In this document: one piece after another, positions 1-8,479 of the stretch
Position numbering within the stretch: the first letter of the stretch is position 1
How the letters are laid out: each line of letters opens with the position of its first letter
Translations under genes and position numbers: made by a program
The notes under the pieces: model-generated
The model's input: only the letters and a program-made list of their open reading frames with translations
Databases searched by the model: none
Told to the model about the DNA's origin: nothing
Source of the DNA: a virus
IMG/VR virus record: IMGVR_UViG_3300035698_005894
Location: 1-36,074 of that record
Reading direction: 5' to 3' (one strand)
DNA: 36,074 nucleotides

Positions 1-2
1 AT

Positions 3-1595
3 GGGCGTATTCTTGGTCCAACAACCACTTATGCCACAGCCAACACAGCCTTAACTTTAATAAAATTAGATGACGCTGCGACCGCTTGTATTCTTGAGGC
101 CACCTTAGATGACGCCAGCACGCTGAGCTCCACGGATGTCTTTGCTGATCAAGGGTTCACAACACAGCTCCGCGTTGACACTGGATTTTCCCACGCCTCT
201 GGCGATGCTGATATTACGATTGATGATCCTGGAAAATATTTGGTTATGTATTCTAATTCATGGTCTCGCGCAACCGTATCTTCAACAAGAACTGGTGTTT
301 ATGAAAGATTAAATCTCGGTGGTTCTGCCGTTGCCGGCTCATGGGACAATAATTATATTCGTGGTTCACAATCAGGTGAACTGATTATGCGTGGGAACAA
401 TTCAAGCGCCACGATTATTGAAACAACGACTGATGACGAGGTTCTTAAACTTGAGAGTGCGCGCGAGGATGGCGCCATTACTCTAACCAGGCTTTACGAT
501 AAATCACGTATTTGCATTTATAAGTTGCCCGATACCGTTAAAACCGCGCGCGCGACACTATCGGGCACGCAGAACATAGCATCAAGCACCGAAGTCACGT
601 TCAATTATAATGTTTCTGAATGGATGGACACTGGATTTTCTCTAACTTCAAGCCAGATAACGTGTACCGATGCCTCTAATTATTTATTCTTAACAGCAAC
701 GCATGGTGATACTGGTGTTACACGTAATGAGCCATGGGAATGGTTTCAGGTCAATGCTGTAAAGATTAATCACGGATCTGGATCGGGTTACGATCGTAAT
801 TCTGGAGGAATGCAGAAAGTCTCGCCGAACGTTGGGATTGTCTCGGCAGTTGGGGCTGGCCAGGCTGTCCGCGTGCGTAATGATAGTTTATCAACCAACG
901 GAACAATCAACGCCGTAACAAGCACATCTGCCCTTTGCGCGATCGATATCGACACTCTAAATCCAGGAGGAACAACAAATTATACATTGGATTGCGCAGG
1001 CGGATCTTACTCAGTCGTGGGTATTGCTTCATCGTTAACTGTTGATCGATCTATTACGATAAATGCTGGCTCTTATGCTGTAACAGGCGTAGATGCAACG
1101 TTTTCTTTATCAAGGGTGTATTACATCGATGCAGATACTGGTTCTTATGCCTTAACAGGCTCAGACGTATCATTTATCGTAAATAAGTCCATTTCAGCAC
1201 AATCAGGCTCATATAGCGTTGTTGGCTCAGATGTTTCTCTATCGGCAACATTTGCCTACTCAATCACCGCTGGTGTGGGGAATTACACATTAACAGGCTC
1301 AGATGCAACATTAAACGTAGGTATTAACAATTCAATTAGCGCTGAAGGCGGTTCATACGATATTTTAGGATCTGATGTTTCGCTTAATATAGCGCTAGGG
1401 ATATCCGCCGAAACAGGAAGCTATATTTTAACAGGATCCGATGCTATACTTAGTGTCACCTCAGGGAACCAGCTTATCGCTGGACCAGGGGCATATAATA
1501 TATCGGGTCAAAACGCATCTTTAATTTACACTCCAGTTTCGTCTTCTGGAAAACCCAGCGTATATATCGTCCCAATAAGGCGAAGAAGAAGGTAA
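3..1595 (+). CDS. Phage structural protein with C-terminal tandem repeats (5' partial)
   Basis: The reading frame is open from the first bases of the window, so the N-terminus is missing; the ATG at 240 is internal. About 530 residues remain. The N-terminal half is Thr/Ser/Asp-rich with beta-type composition and ends near the motif EPWEWFQVNAV. The C-terminal part (bases about 990-1540) holds eight copies of a 20-25 residue unit around G-S-Y-x-L-T-G-S-D-A-x-L. The protein ends in a basic tail (PIRRRRR). Such GSYxLTGxDAxL repeats occur in tail or head-fibre-like proteins of many phages and prophages; this is family memory, not a search. It lies one base before the terminase gene (stop TAA at 1593, ATG at 1597), so both belong to the late virion operon. 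The exact role (tail fibre, head fibre or adhesin) cannot be decided. Confidence 0.75.
   Translation, partial: GRILGPTTTYATANTALTLIKLDDAATACILEATLDDASTLSSTDVFADQGFTTQLRVDTGFSHASGDADITIDDPGKYLVMYSNSWSRATVSSTRTGVYERLNLGGSAVAGSWDNNYIRGSQSGELIMRGNNSSATIIETTTDDEVLKLESAREDGAITLTRLYDKSRICIYKLPDTVKTARATLSGTQNIASSTEVTFNYNVSEWMDTGFSLTSSQITCTDASNYLFLTATHGDTGVTRNEPWEWFQVNAVKINHGSGSGYDRNSGGMQKVSPNVGIVSAVGAGQAVRVRNDSLSTNGTINAVTSTSALCAIDIDTLNPGGTTNYTLDCAGGSYSVVGIASSLTVDRSITINAGSYAVTGVDATFSLSRVYYIDADTGSYALTGSDVSFIVNKSISAQSGSYSVVGSDVSLSATFAYSITAGVGNYTLTGSDATLNVGINNSISAEGGSYDILGSDVSLNIALGISAETGSYILTGSDAILSVTSGNQLIAGPGAYNISGQNASLIYTPVSSSGKPSVYIVPIRRRRR
990..1540 (+). repeat. Eight tandem protein-level repeats (GSYxLTGSDAxL)
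   Basis: Successive units read GSYSVVGIASSL, GSYAVTGVDATF, GSYALTGSDVSF, GSYSVVGSDVSL, GNYTLTGSDATL, GSYDILGSDVSL, GSYILTGSDAIL and GAYNISGQNASL. They are separated by 8-13 residue linkers that usually contain I-x-A. DNA similarity is partial (the string ggctcagatg recurs), so the array is old but may still recombine. Confidence 0.85.
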
Positions 1596-1596
1596 T

Positions 1597-3003
1597 ATGA
1601 CCACTGAAACACTAATGCAGACAAGCTCGGCACCGAAGCCAATTCGACCAGTATCTCTGCCAGAAATTCTCAATATCCCATCAAAGCTTTATCCTGTAAT
1701 TTTTGAGTTCAATAATTATGAACTCTTCTTGCTGGAAGGCGGTCGTGGATCTTCAAAATCTCATTCTGCAGCTCGATTATTATTATTCTTAGGAGAGCAG
1801 AAAAAGCTCCGTATTGTTTGTGGTCGTGAGATCCAGGCGAATATCGAGGAGAGTGTTTACACTCTTATGAAGGATTTAATCGAGCAATATGATCTCGCTT
1901 ACGATGTTATGGCGCGCAAGATTAAACATCGCGTAACTGGCACTGAGATTAACTTCAAAGGTTTCCGAGAACAGGGTAACGTATCTGTTAAGGGTTTGGA
2001 GGGTGTTGATATTCTATGGATCGATGAGGCGCAATCAATTACCAAGCCGACACTTGATATTATCATGCCGACCATGCGTAAAGATAAGGCTAAAGTTATA
2101 TTCACGATGAACAGGTTCTTGCGTGAGGATGCTGTTCCTGAGTATTGCATTGGTCGTGTAGAAACTCTTCATATCCAGATTAATTACCATGAAAACCCAT
2201 TCTGTCCTTTGATTTTGAAGAAGCAGGCTGAGGAGATGAGAATAAGATCTGAGCGCGATTACAAGCATATTTGGCTTGGTCAACCGCTTCAGCAAGCCGA
2301 TGATTATCTTTTCAACTTCGATAAGCTTCATGGTGCCTTTGATGTGGGGATTTTTGGCGATATGCCTATGGCGCGCCAGCGCGTTATGGCTTTTGACTTC
2401 GCGGCGCAAGGTAACGATTTATGCGTGGGGACTGTTTTAGATCGTATGTCCAATCAGCACTGGAAGCCAACATCAACCCTTCCTTGGGACGAAAGCGATA
2501 GTATGGTTTCTGTTGGGCGCATTATTAATTACCTCGGAAAGTTTAAGCCTGATGTGGCTTGTATTGATATTGGCGGAATGGGGAAGCCTGTTTACGATCG
2601 CTTGATTGAGGCTGGTGTTGATATCCTTCCTTTTGATGGTGGGTCAAATCAAGGGCTTGACAAGAAGGCTTACGCCAATAATCGCGCGTTCGGATATTAT
2701 ACCGTCAAAGATTGGCTCGATGCTGGATTTTTATCCTTGGATAAAAACAACGATCGCGAGCTTGTTAAAGAGCTTGAAAAAATTAAGATGAAATATCGCT
2801 CCAATGGTTGCCGTGTAATCCAGGCTAAGGTTGATATGAAGAAAGATCTTGGTTATTCACCAGATATCGCAGATAGTTTAATGATGGCGGTTTGGTGCGC
2901 AACTCAGCATTTGGGGACTGATGCGAATGGTCAAAATGTTTCAGGGACCGGCCAGAAAATTGTTCGTGTTAATAACCGTACTCGACATAGGCGCAAAAAA
3001 TAG
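1597..3003 (+). CDS. terL: Terminase large subunit (PBSX/Terminase_3-like)
   Basis: This is the DNA-packaging motor: an ATPase that drives genome translocation through the portal plus a nuclease that cuts the concatemer. The N-terminal ATPase has Walker A GGRGSSKS (residues 49-56) and Walker B ILWIDEAQ (about 139-146), followed by a TMNR coupling-type motif near 170 and the HENPF segment typical of the PBSX/Terminase_3 group. The C-terminal RNase H-like nuclease shows the expected acidic residues in AFDFAAQGND (D267), ACIDIGG (D324) and SPDIADSLMMAVW (D423/D426). At 468 aa it is full length for the family. Its start is one base after the upstream stop, so translation is probably coupled. No small terminase subunit is seen in the window; it would be expected upstream of base 1. 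Confidence 0.95.
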   Translation: MTTETLMQTSSAPKPIRPVSLPEILNIPSKLYPVIFEFNNYELFLLEGGRGSSKSHSAARLLLFLGEQKKLRIVCGREIQANIEESVYTLMKDLIEQYDLAYDVMARKIKHRVTGTEINFKGFREQGNVSVKGLEGVDILWIDEAQSITKPTLDIIMPTMRKDKAKVIFTMNRFLREDAVPEYCIGRVETLHIQINYHENPFCPLILKKQAEEMRIRSERDYKHIWLGQPLQQADDYLFNFDKLHGAFDVGIFGDMPMARQRVMAFDFAAQGNDLCVGTVLDRMSNQHWKPTSTLPWDESDSMVSVGRIINYLGKFKPDVACIDIGGMGKPVYDRLIEAGVDILPFDGGSNQGLDKKAYANNRAFGYYTVKDWLDAGFLSLDKNNDRELVKELEKIKMKYRSNGCRVIQAKVDMKKDLGYSPDIADSLMMAVWCATQHLGTDANGQNVSGTGQKIVRVNNRTRHRRKK

Positions 3004-3048
3004 ATATGATATTAAAGTTATGAGCCCTAATTTCAAAAGGACAAATTC

Positions 3049-3246
3049 ATGGGAAAGATAGTTGGCGCAATTTTTGGTGGCGGAGAAGAACCAAAAGCAG
3101 ACACTTCGGCGGCGGACAATACTGCTACAGAAGCTCGTAAGGCAAAAAATTCTCGCTCAGCATTGTTTGAAACTGAGGGTGGTGTAGCTGGTTCTGAGTT
3201 AGATCCTGAAGGTGTAAAAAAGAGAGCAACTCTCCTGGGGAATTAA
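3049..3246 (+). CDS. Small pre-portal protein A (paralogue of next gene)
   Basis: A 65 aa protein with a Gly-rich, weakly hydrophobic N-terminus (MGKIVGAIFGGG), an acidic centre and a conserved C-terminal half: A-RKAKNSRSALFETEGGV-G-SEL, ending in TLLGN. The same pattern recurs in the next gene, so the two are tandem paralogues. A ribosome binding site (AAAAGGA) precedes the ATG. Small proteins of this kind lie between terminase and portal in BPP-1/T7-like podoviruses, but no function is known to me. The position suggests a minor head or head-tail-connector component. Confidence 0.75.
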   Translation: MGKIVGAIFGGGEEPKADTSAADNTATEARKAKNSRSALFETEGGVAGSELDPEGVKKRATLLGN

Positions 3247-3247
3247 A

Positions 3248-3466
3248 ATGGGTTCAAAGATATTAGGTTTTTTCTCGCCAATTGTTGGGCTTAAGCAAGC
3301 AATGGATGATGACGGAGGTTCTACCTCAAACAATGCGGCGCAAACCGTAGAGGCGAACACGAGAAAAGCCAAGAAATCAAGAGCGAGCCTTTTCGCAACC
3401 GATGGGGGCGTTAACGGCCAGGAAGTCGGATCAGTCAATAGTAGAAAAAGTTTATTAGGGAATTAG
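3248..3466 (+). CDS. Small pre-portal protein B (paralogue of preceding gene)
   Basis: A 72 aa protein starting one base after the stop of its paralogue. It begins MGSKILGFFSPIVG (short hydrophobic stretch), has a Ser/Asn-rich middle, and repeats the RKAKKSRASLFATDGGVNG segment and the terminal SLLGN seen in the neighbour. Shared N-terminal Gly-Ile-phobic segment, shared central motif and shared C-terminal pentapeptide make a duplication much more likely than chance. It is followed at once by the portal gene (stop TAG 3464-3466, ATG 3468). Function unknown; presumably a minor virion protein. Confidence 0.75.
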   Translation: MGSKILGFFSPIVGLKQAMDDDGGSTSNNAAQTVEANTRKAKKSRASLFATDGGVNGQEVGSVNSRKSLLGN

Positions 3467-3467
3467 A

Positions 3468-5273
3468 ATGGCCATCAAAGATTTCGAGAACGTCCAGAAG
3501 TTATATTCTGATTTAAAAGCCACTTGGGAAAAGAAACGTCCTGATTGGGAAGATATTTCTCATTTTGTGGGGATCACCCTTAATACAGATTATATAAACA
3601 ACCGTGGCGCCGATGCTAACAACGCTCGTAGCCTTGATGAGTATGTTGATGACCCAACGTCCGCTATTTCCGTTAATCAGGCTGGTGACTACCTTATGGG
3701 CGTTATGTGGGGAACTGGTGAAAAGGTTTTTGATATCATCCCTTCTCGCCATGTAACAGAGCTTGTTGATCCTAAGGTTGTTGAAGAGTGGTATAAATAC
3801 GCAACTGATCAGACATTGTTCCACATGAACCATGAAGACGCAGGCTTCACAACCGCTTTGCGCCCTTATACTTATGATCAGTTTTCTTTCGGAACATCTG
3901 GAATTGGGTGTTTTAAAAACAAAGCATTTGAAGAAGGTGTTGATGAGAATGCTTTGATCTTTAGAGATTATGGCGTTGATAATACAATGCTTGATGAGGG
4001 AAAATCTGGGCAACCTGAGATTGTTTTCACAGTTTATAACTGGAAGATCACAAGGATTATAGCAGAGTTTTGTAAAACAAATGGATCTGTTGATGATGAA
4101 AAAGTTCTAAAACTACCGAAAGTGATGAGAGAAGCTTATGCTCAAAATAATTTTAACGAATACTTCCAAATCGTCTTTGGTTTCTTTCCGCGTGACGACT
4201 ACAACCCTAAATTCAAAGGGAAAAAAGGAACGCGCTACAAGGGCGTCTGGTTCATGGATGAAGAGCATGAAGGCGAACCATTCTTCGAGGAAGACTTTAA
4301 AGACCGCCCGATCGCCATGGCTAGAGCAATCAAGGTCCGTGGCGAAACGTATGGCAGAGCGTCCGGGACTTTGCTTATCAGCACGATCCGCTCGGTCAAT
4401 TTCATGGTTGGAACTGCGATTGAAATCGTCGATAAAATGTCCAGCCCACCAGTTGGCGTCCTCAACAACGCCATCTTTGGAGATAGTGTCTTAGATACCA
4501 GCTCGAATGGAATGACTGTATTTAGTCAAGCTATGGCGGCTGGTGGAGGAAATCCTGTATTTCCTATTGTTGATGTTGGGGATCCATCTGCTATCTTAAG
4601 CTTCCTGGTCCCATACCTTAATGAAAAAATTGTAACAGCCTTTAAGGTTGATGCTTTACTCGACTTCTCTTCAGCAAAAGAAATGACCGCCACAGAGAGC
4701 TTACAGCGCTTTGCTATTCGTGGTAAATCATTGGCTGGCTTCTTGCTACAGCAAAAAAATGAAGGGCTTGTGCCAACGTCTAAGCGCTCAATTAACGTCC
4801 TTAATTCAGTGGGCGAGCTGGGCGTTGATCCCAGAAAAGAAAAAGAGCGCGCTCAAACTCTGACAACCGCTGGTCGTGGCAATCGCGTTATCCCTAATGA
4901 GGTTCTCCAAATTATGGATAGCGGAAAGCCTTGGTTTGAGCTTAAGTTCAACAATGAATTGGAAAAACTTGTTCGCACTGAAAATGTTCAAGCTCTTGTT
5001 CAAATGATCCAAGCGGTTACAGCAATCGCAGCTCTTAAGCCTGATATCGTTTTGGCGATTGATTGGTATAAAATGCTTAAAGACATTAACGATAATTTGG
5101 ACTATAATTCACAAATTATGATCTCTGCTAAAAAATTCCAGGAGGAGATCACTAAAGCAGCCCAAGTTCAAGCGCAGGCTATGGCATTACAAGCAGGCGA
5201 GGCAGGAGCTAAGATCGAGAAAGATCAAGCTCAGGCTAAAAAAACAAGTCGTGATGCAGAAAGATCGGAATAG
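3468..5273 (+). CDS. Portal / head-to-tail connecting protein
   Basis: A 601 aa protein matching the podoviral head-tail connecting family (PF12236, T7 gp8-like) by its N-terminus (long helical start with a W-E-D-x-S-x-F pattern), length, context after terminase, and the Gln/Ala-rich helical C-terminus (residues about 560-601). It forms the dodecameric channel at one capsid vertex, docks the terminase during packaging and the tail afterwards. It lies one base after the small paralogue pair and its stop codon abuts the next ATG (5271-5274), as in a tightly coupled morphogenesis operon. No frameshift or truncation is seen. Confidence 0.93.
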   Translation: MAIKDFENVQKLYSDLKATWEKKRPDWEDISHFVGITLNTDYINNRGADANNARSLDEYVDDPTSAISVNQAGDYLMGVMWGTGEKVFDIIPSRHVTELVDPKVVEEWYKYATDQTLFHMNHEDAGFTTALRPYTYDQFSFGTSGIGCFKNKAFEEGVDENALIFRDYGVDNTMLDEGKSGQPEIVFTVYNWKITRIIAEFCKTNGSVDDEKVLKLPKVMREAYAQNNFNEYFQIVFGFFPRDDYNPKFKGKKGTRYKGVWFMDEEHEGEPFFEEDFKDRPIAMARAIKVRGETYGRASGTLLISTIRSVNFMVGTAIEIVDKMSSPPVGVLNNAIFGDSVLDTSSNGMTVFSQAMAAGGGNPVFPIVDVGDPSAILSFLVPYLNEKIVTAFKVDALLDFSSAKEMTATESLQRFAIRGKSLAGFLLQQKNEGLVPTSKRSINVLNSVGELGVDPRKEKERAQTLTTAGRGNRVIPNEVLQIMDSGKPWFELKFNNELEKLVRTENVQALVQMIQAVTAIAALKPDIVLAIDWYKMLKDINDNLDYNSQIMISAKKFQEEITKAAQVQAQAMALQAGEAGAKIEKDQAQAKKTSRDAERSE

Positions 5274-5585
5274 ATGGTACAGGCAAGAGATGAGAAAAAA
5301 CCCAATAGCACAGTTGGCAGGATTTTAAACTCAAAAGAAGATCGTGAAAAAAATGATGCGGTCAATAAAGAAAATCAAGATCAATACAAAAAGGCTCTCA
5401 ATAATGTTGCAGCCAGCGAACACGGCAAGCTCGTGTTTAAAACCCTAATCAATGCGTGTGGCGTCTTTGAGCCAGTTAATACTGGTGACGCCAAATCATT
5501 GTTACGTGCGAATGACAGAAATGTTTATCTGACATTCATACGTCCATACCTAGAACCCGAACTCAGAAAGGAGCTCGAATACTAA
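5274..5585 (+). CDS. Bbp19-like small phage protein
   Basis: A 103 aa protein whose ATG follows the portal stop with no gap. The N-terminal half is charged and helical; the C-terminal half carries the pattern HGKLVFKTLINACGVFEP followed by an R-N-x-Y-L segment, which resembles the Bbp19 family of Bordetella phage BPP-1 (small proteins beside the portal gene). That match is from memory. Its job is not established; position between portal and scaffold suggests a head-assembly or connector role. Confidence 0.7.
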   Translation: MVQARDEKKPNSTVGRILNSKEDREKNDAVNKENQDQYKKALNNVAASEHGKLVFKTLINACGVFEPVNTGDAKSLLRANDRNVYLTFIRPYLEPELRKELEY

Positions 5586-5586
5586 A

Positions 5587-6525
5587 ATGACTGAAGAAAT
5601 AGCAACGGATACCGCACCCGCTCAAGTGGATACTGCGCCCGGAGGAGATACTTCCCAAGGTACGCAAACTACAGAGACAGGATCGGAAAATACAGGAGGT
5701 GGTGAAGGCGATAAAGGCCGAGCGCCATTAGCTGATGGAGAAACAAAAACAGGCGGAGAAAAAGATCCCGCTGAATTTGCTCTTCCTGAAGAATACAAGG
5801 ATAAGTCCTGGGCGGACAAAATAAAGTCGCCCGATGACGCTTATAAGCAGATTGAAAACCTGACAGCCCTTGTAGGTAAAAAAACCATTCAACCAATTGA
5901 TTACTCAACGGCATCTGAAGACGAGATTGCCGTTCATCATACAGCTTTAGCTCCAGAAGACGGCGCCAAAGGCTATGCTTGGGCTGATCATTCTATGGAA
6001 GAAATCACTGGGCCAATGGGAGACATTCTGGCTAAAGCTGGGATTAATGCCTATCAGCAAAAAGTTATCTCTGAAGGCTTTGACGGCGTCATGGAAACAA
6101 TGGCGGGTGAGAAGGTTGCGGTTGATACCAGCGAAGACGGTTATCTTAAAATGATGGAGGAAAGCTTTGGTGAGAACTACAAAGAAAGCGTAGTTGTTGT
6201 CGAGACTGCTTTAAAGCAATTCGCCACTGATGATGATAAAAAGCTCTTTGATGGGGTTGATAACACAACTCGCTCTGCCGTTGACCGTACAACACATAAG
6301 CTTGTTAACTTTTATGAGGATCGTATTAAAGCAATCCTTGATGAGCATGGTGTTGTCGAAAGTGGCGCGCAAACCGAAGGCGGAGAAGGCTCCAATTCTG
6401 GTGGTAAAACCCCAGCTGAGCAACGCGCCGAAATTCGTGCAGAAATGCGCGAAGTGGATGGCACGCCAAACGGTCACATCAAAAAAGCTGAACTTCAGCA
6501 AAAACTTAATAAATTATTGAAATAA
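5587..6525 (+). CDS. Capsid assembly scaffolding protein
   Basis: A 312 aa acidic protein with a Thr/Gly/Glu-rich disordered N-terminus (about 1-60), a segment typical of podoviral scaffolds (FALPEEYKDKSWADKIKS, then L-x-A-L-V-G-K-K at about 95-100), a long helical middle and a basic C-terminal tail (HIKKAELQQKLNKLLK). Scaffold proteins assemble transiently inside the procapsid and use a short basic C-terminal helix to bind the coat protein, which this tail fits. It lies between portal and major capsid genes, the expected place. The assignment rests on composition, segment similarity and gene order. Confidence 0.8.
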   Translation: MTEEIATDTAPAQVDTAPGGDTSQGTQTTETGSENTGGGEGDKGRAPLADGETKTGGEKDPAEFALPEEYKDKSWADKIKSPDDAYKQIENLTALVGKKTIQPIDYSTASEDEIAVHHTALAPEDGAKGYAWADHSMEEITGPMGDILAKAGINAYQQKVISEGFDGVMETMAGEKVAVDTSEDGYLKMMEESFGENYKESVVVVETALKQFATDDDKKLFDGVDNTTRSAVDRTTHKLVNFYEDRIKAILDEHGVVESGAQTEGGEGSNSGGKTPAEQRAEIRAEMREVDGTPNGHIKKAELQQKLNKLLK

Positions 6526-6543
6526 GGAATAAGGAATAAGAAA

Positions 6544-7275
6544 ATGAAAGCACTAAAAATTACAGTATCAGGGTCATATAAGACCGCAAATGGAGACATT
6601 GTAGACTTTGAAGATGTTTCAGGGGTTGTCCCAAATGTTGAAGAAGAGCACGCTAAGATGCACGTTCGTAGTAGATATGCGTCCGAATGGATCCGAGATG
6701 CTATGACTGATACAGATAAAAAACTTTATCCACAGCGAATTGATATTATGCGCCAAGTGTTTATCGATGAGATCGAGCACGTAGAACATACGTTCTCCTT
6801 TGTTGGTAAAGATATTAAGAAAATGTCATACGAGGAACTTCAGGACCTGGCCACAGCCAAGGACTTGAGAACAATTCCTTTGCCTAAGAAAATCTCTGGC
6901 GTTGATATCCGCGAGATGCGAACCAAAGCATATCTTGAATATTCATCAAAGGTTTTGGGTGAAGATATCTCTGTTGATCGCCCTATACCTGAGCACTCAT
7001 CAAAAATGGGTAAGCGCCTAGTCTTTGACTTTGCTAAAGTTCCTGCTCTCACTGTTGGGGACGCTCAGGCTCGTGAAGAAACATCTGACAAGATCACCAA
7101 TGATGAGATCTTAAACATGGAAATGAAAAAGCGTGATATTAACAGCACGCCTAAAGATGAACTCACTTTGAACGACCTTAAGGATATCGCTAAGCAAAAG
7201 GGGATAAAACATCACCACATGCTTGGTTTCGATAAACTATACGCCTTACTGTTCGGATCAGGCTCAGCCGAGTAA
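6544..7275 (+). CDS. Phage structural protein with C-terminal helix-extended-helix motif
   Basis: A 243 aa protein of unknown exact role between scaffold and major capsid. The N-terminal third reads as beta-rich; the C-terminal 40 residues (KDELTLNDLKDIAKQKGIKH and onward to LLF) look like a HeH/LEM or SAP-like helix-extended-helix module, a nucleic-acid or protein-binding fold found at the ends of several phage head proteins. Two overlapping AAGGAAT-type ribosome binding sites precede the ATG (6527-6540), a small direct repeat. It is the last gene before the terminator at 7306-7337. It may be a minor head or head-completion protein. Confidence 0.6.
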   Translation: MKALKITVSGSYKTANGDIVDFEDVSGVVPNVEEEHAKMHVRSRYASEWIRDAMTDTDKKLYPQRIDIMRQVFIDEIEHVEHTFSFVGKDIKKMSYEELQDLATAKDLRTIPLPKKISGVDIREMRTKAYLEYSSKVLGEDISVDRPIPEHSSKMGKRLVFDFAKVPALTVGDAQAREETSDKITNDEILNMEMKKRDINSTPKDELTLNDLKDIAKQKGIKHHHMLGFDKLYALLFGSGSAE

Positions 7276-7305
7276 TCCCAGTAAATTCATTATCTTCATG
7301 TGAGT

Positions 7306-7337
7306 AAAAGGTCGGCTTTAAATACGCCGACCTTTTT
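7306..7337 (+). terminator. Rho-independent terminator
   Basis: A perfect 10 bp stem, AAAGGTCGGC (7307-7316) and GCCGACCTTT (7326-7335), with a 9 nt loop and a run of five T. It closes the terminase-to-6544 transcript just before the capsid promoter. Confidence 0.92.
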
Positions 7338-7341
7338 ATGT

Positions 7342-7370
7342 TTGCAAGTTATTTGTTTTAATGGCATAAT
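7342..7370 (+). promoter_or_regulatory. Sigma70-type promoter for the major capsid gene
   Basis: TTGCAA (7342-7347), a 17 bp spacer and CATAAT (7365-7370), placed directly after a strong terminator. Predicted start is near 7377, leaving a leader of about 125 nt before the capsid ATG. It lacks the AAACGTTT operator seen at the early promoters, which fits separate late, capsid-level expression. Inferred from sequence only. Confidence 0.6.
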
Positions 7371-7385
7371 TTACCTCGTGGATAC

Positions 7386-7447
7386 TCGCGTCCTGCGACC
7401 CGCAATGGTTTAAACAGCCGAAATTGCCAGAGAGCCCTGCTTGCGGG
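7386..7447 (+). promoter_or_regulatory. Structured 5' leader of the capsid transcript
   Basis: Two adjacent hairpins: TCGC/GCGA (7386-7389 with 7395-7398) and, starting at the next base, CCCGCAA/TTGCGGG (7399-7405 with 7441-7447, perfect 7 bp, 35 nt enclosed). Within the enclosed region GCAAT (7402-7406) could instead pair with ATTGC (7423-7427), giving an alternative fold. An A-rich single-stranded stretch follows, then the ribosome binding site AAAGGAA. It could be an mRNA-stabilising leader, a translational switch or a small RNA; I know no named family that fits. Confidence 0.5.
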
Positions 7448-7501
7448 ATACCTTTTGAAAAAAAAATCATTTTAACTTAATCTTACAAAAGGAATTTAAT
7501 C

Positions 7502-8437
7502 ATGTCTTCAGACACAATTAATCCGAGCATCGATCAGGGCGCTAAACTGAATTTCCAGGAAAGCTTCCACGAACTTGCTCAACAAACTAGATCACGCTTA
7601 GTTGCTACTGGCGCGATCACGTTCATGAACCCAGAGGGTAAAACCAACAACATGGCTCGTATGGGTCGTATTGAACTTGCAGAAGTTGACACACGTAATC
7701 CTGATAAGGCTTACGGCGACTATGCACTGGATAATCGTCAATTCAACAAAAGACGTTTTACACGTACTGTCCAAATTGACAGCTTGTACGACATTAACGA
7801 ATTGCTTAAAGATCCTACTTCGGACATCTTAAAGCAACTTAACAACGCTAAAGAGCGTGTTATTGACCGTATCGCGGTTAGTGCAGCTGTAAGTGATGTT
7901 CTTGTTGGCGCTCCAGACGTTGCCCCTACTTCCGTAACCGCGGCTACTGATGGTGTTTTGACTATCGATGGCTCTGCTGGATTTGTTTACACAATCGTTC
8001 AGAAGATCACGCAAAATTATATCAATAACGATGTTGATATAATGGATTTCTCAGGAGCCACTCTTACGGCAACTGGTAAAGAAAATTCAGCGCTTATGGG
8101 TGATGACAAATTCATCAACAATGACTATATGACGTCTAAACCAGCTGATGGCTCCAAACAAGTTATCGAAAACGCTGGTGGATATCGCGTTGTATTGTTC
8201 GCTGGTTCTGAAAACGGTGGCATCCAAGTTGCTAGCCCGATCTTGCCAGAGGGCGCAACTCTTCGTGATTGTGTCGTTCTAGCCCCTCAGTCAATCGCCA
8301 TGTCTATGAAGATTGGCGATATCAGTGTTGAAAAAGCTGGTGGTAAAGTCAATTCTTATGACATTACGATCGATCTTTGGATCAACGCTATGCGTACCGA
8401 GGGTGTTCTTGTTCAGATTGTTAATACAACAATCTAA
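7502..8437 (+). CDS. Major capsid protein (HK97-fold, Phage_capsid_2-like)
   Basis: A 311 aa protein of the coat-protein group found in BPP-1-like podoviruses. The start MSSDTINPSIDQGAKLNFQE leads into a helical N-arm. A motif typical for these capsids, a long helix (D-I-L-K-Q-L-N-N-A-K-E-R-V-I-D-R) followed by an A-domain with beta segments, comes next. The C-terminal end (WINAMRTEGVLVQIVN) fits the last strand of the coat fold. It has its own promoter and structured leader, a good ribosome binding site (AAAGGAA, 7489-7495), and lies downstream of scaffold as expected. Assignment rests on context, length and sequence feel; a profile search for PF19821 would confirm it. Confidence 0.87.
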   Translation: MSSDTINPSIDQGAKLNFQESFHELAQQTRSRLVATGAITFMNPEGKTNNMARMGRIELAEVDTRNPDKAYGDYALDNRQFNKRRFTRTVQIDSLYDINELLKDPTSDILKQLNNAKERVIDRIAVSAAVSDVLVGAPDVAPTSVTAATDGVLTIDGSAGFVYTIVQKITQNYINNDVDIMDFSGATLTATGKENSALMGDDKFINNDYMTSKPADGSKQVIENAGGYRVVLFAGSENGGIQVASPILPEGATLRDCVVLAPQSIAMSMKIGDISVEKAGGKVNSYDITIDLWINAMRTEGVLVQIVNTTI

Positions 8438-8479
8438 GCAGGGGCTTCATTAAAATAGTTATTTAAAGGAGAAATCAAA

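Noticed and set aside
1-1595. Diversity-generating retroelement, as in the BPP-1 relatives suggested by the head genes
   Set aside because: No reverse transcriptase and no template/variable repeat pair were seen; the repeats are an internal protein array.
7371-7500. tRNA in the capsid leader
   Set aside because: No cloverleaf, no T-loop consensus and no CCA-compatible acceptor stem could be drawn; only two simple hairpins.
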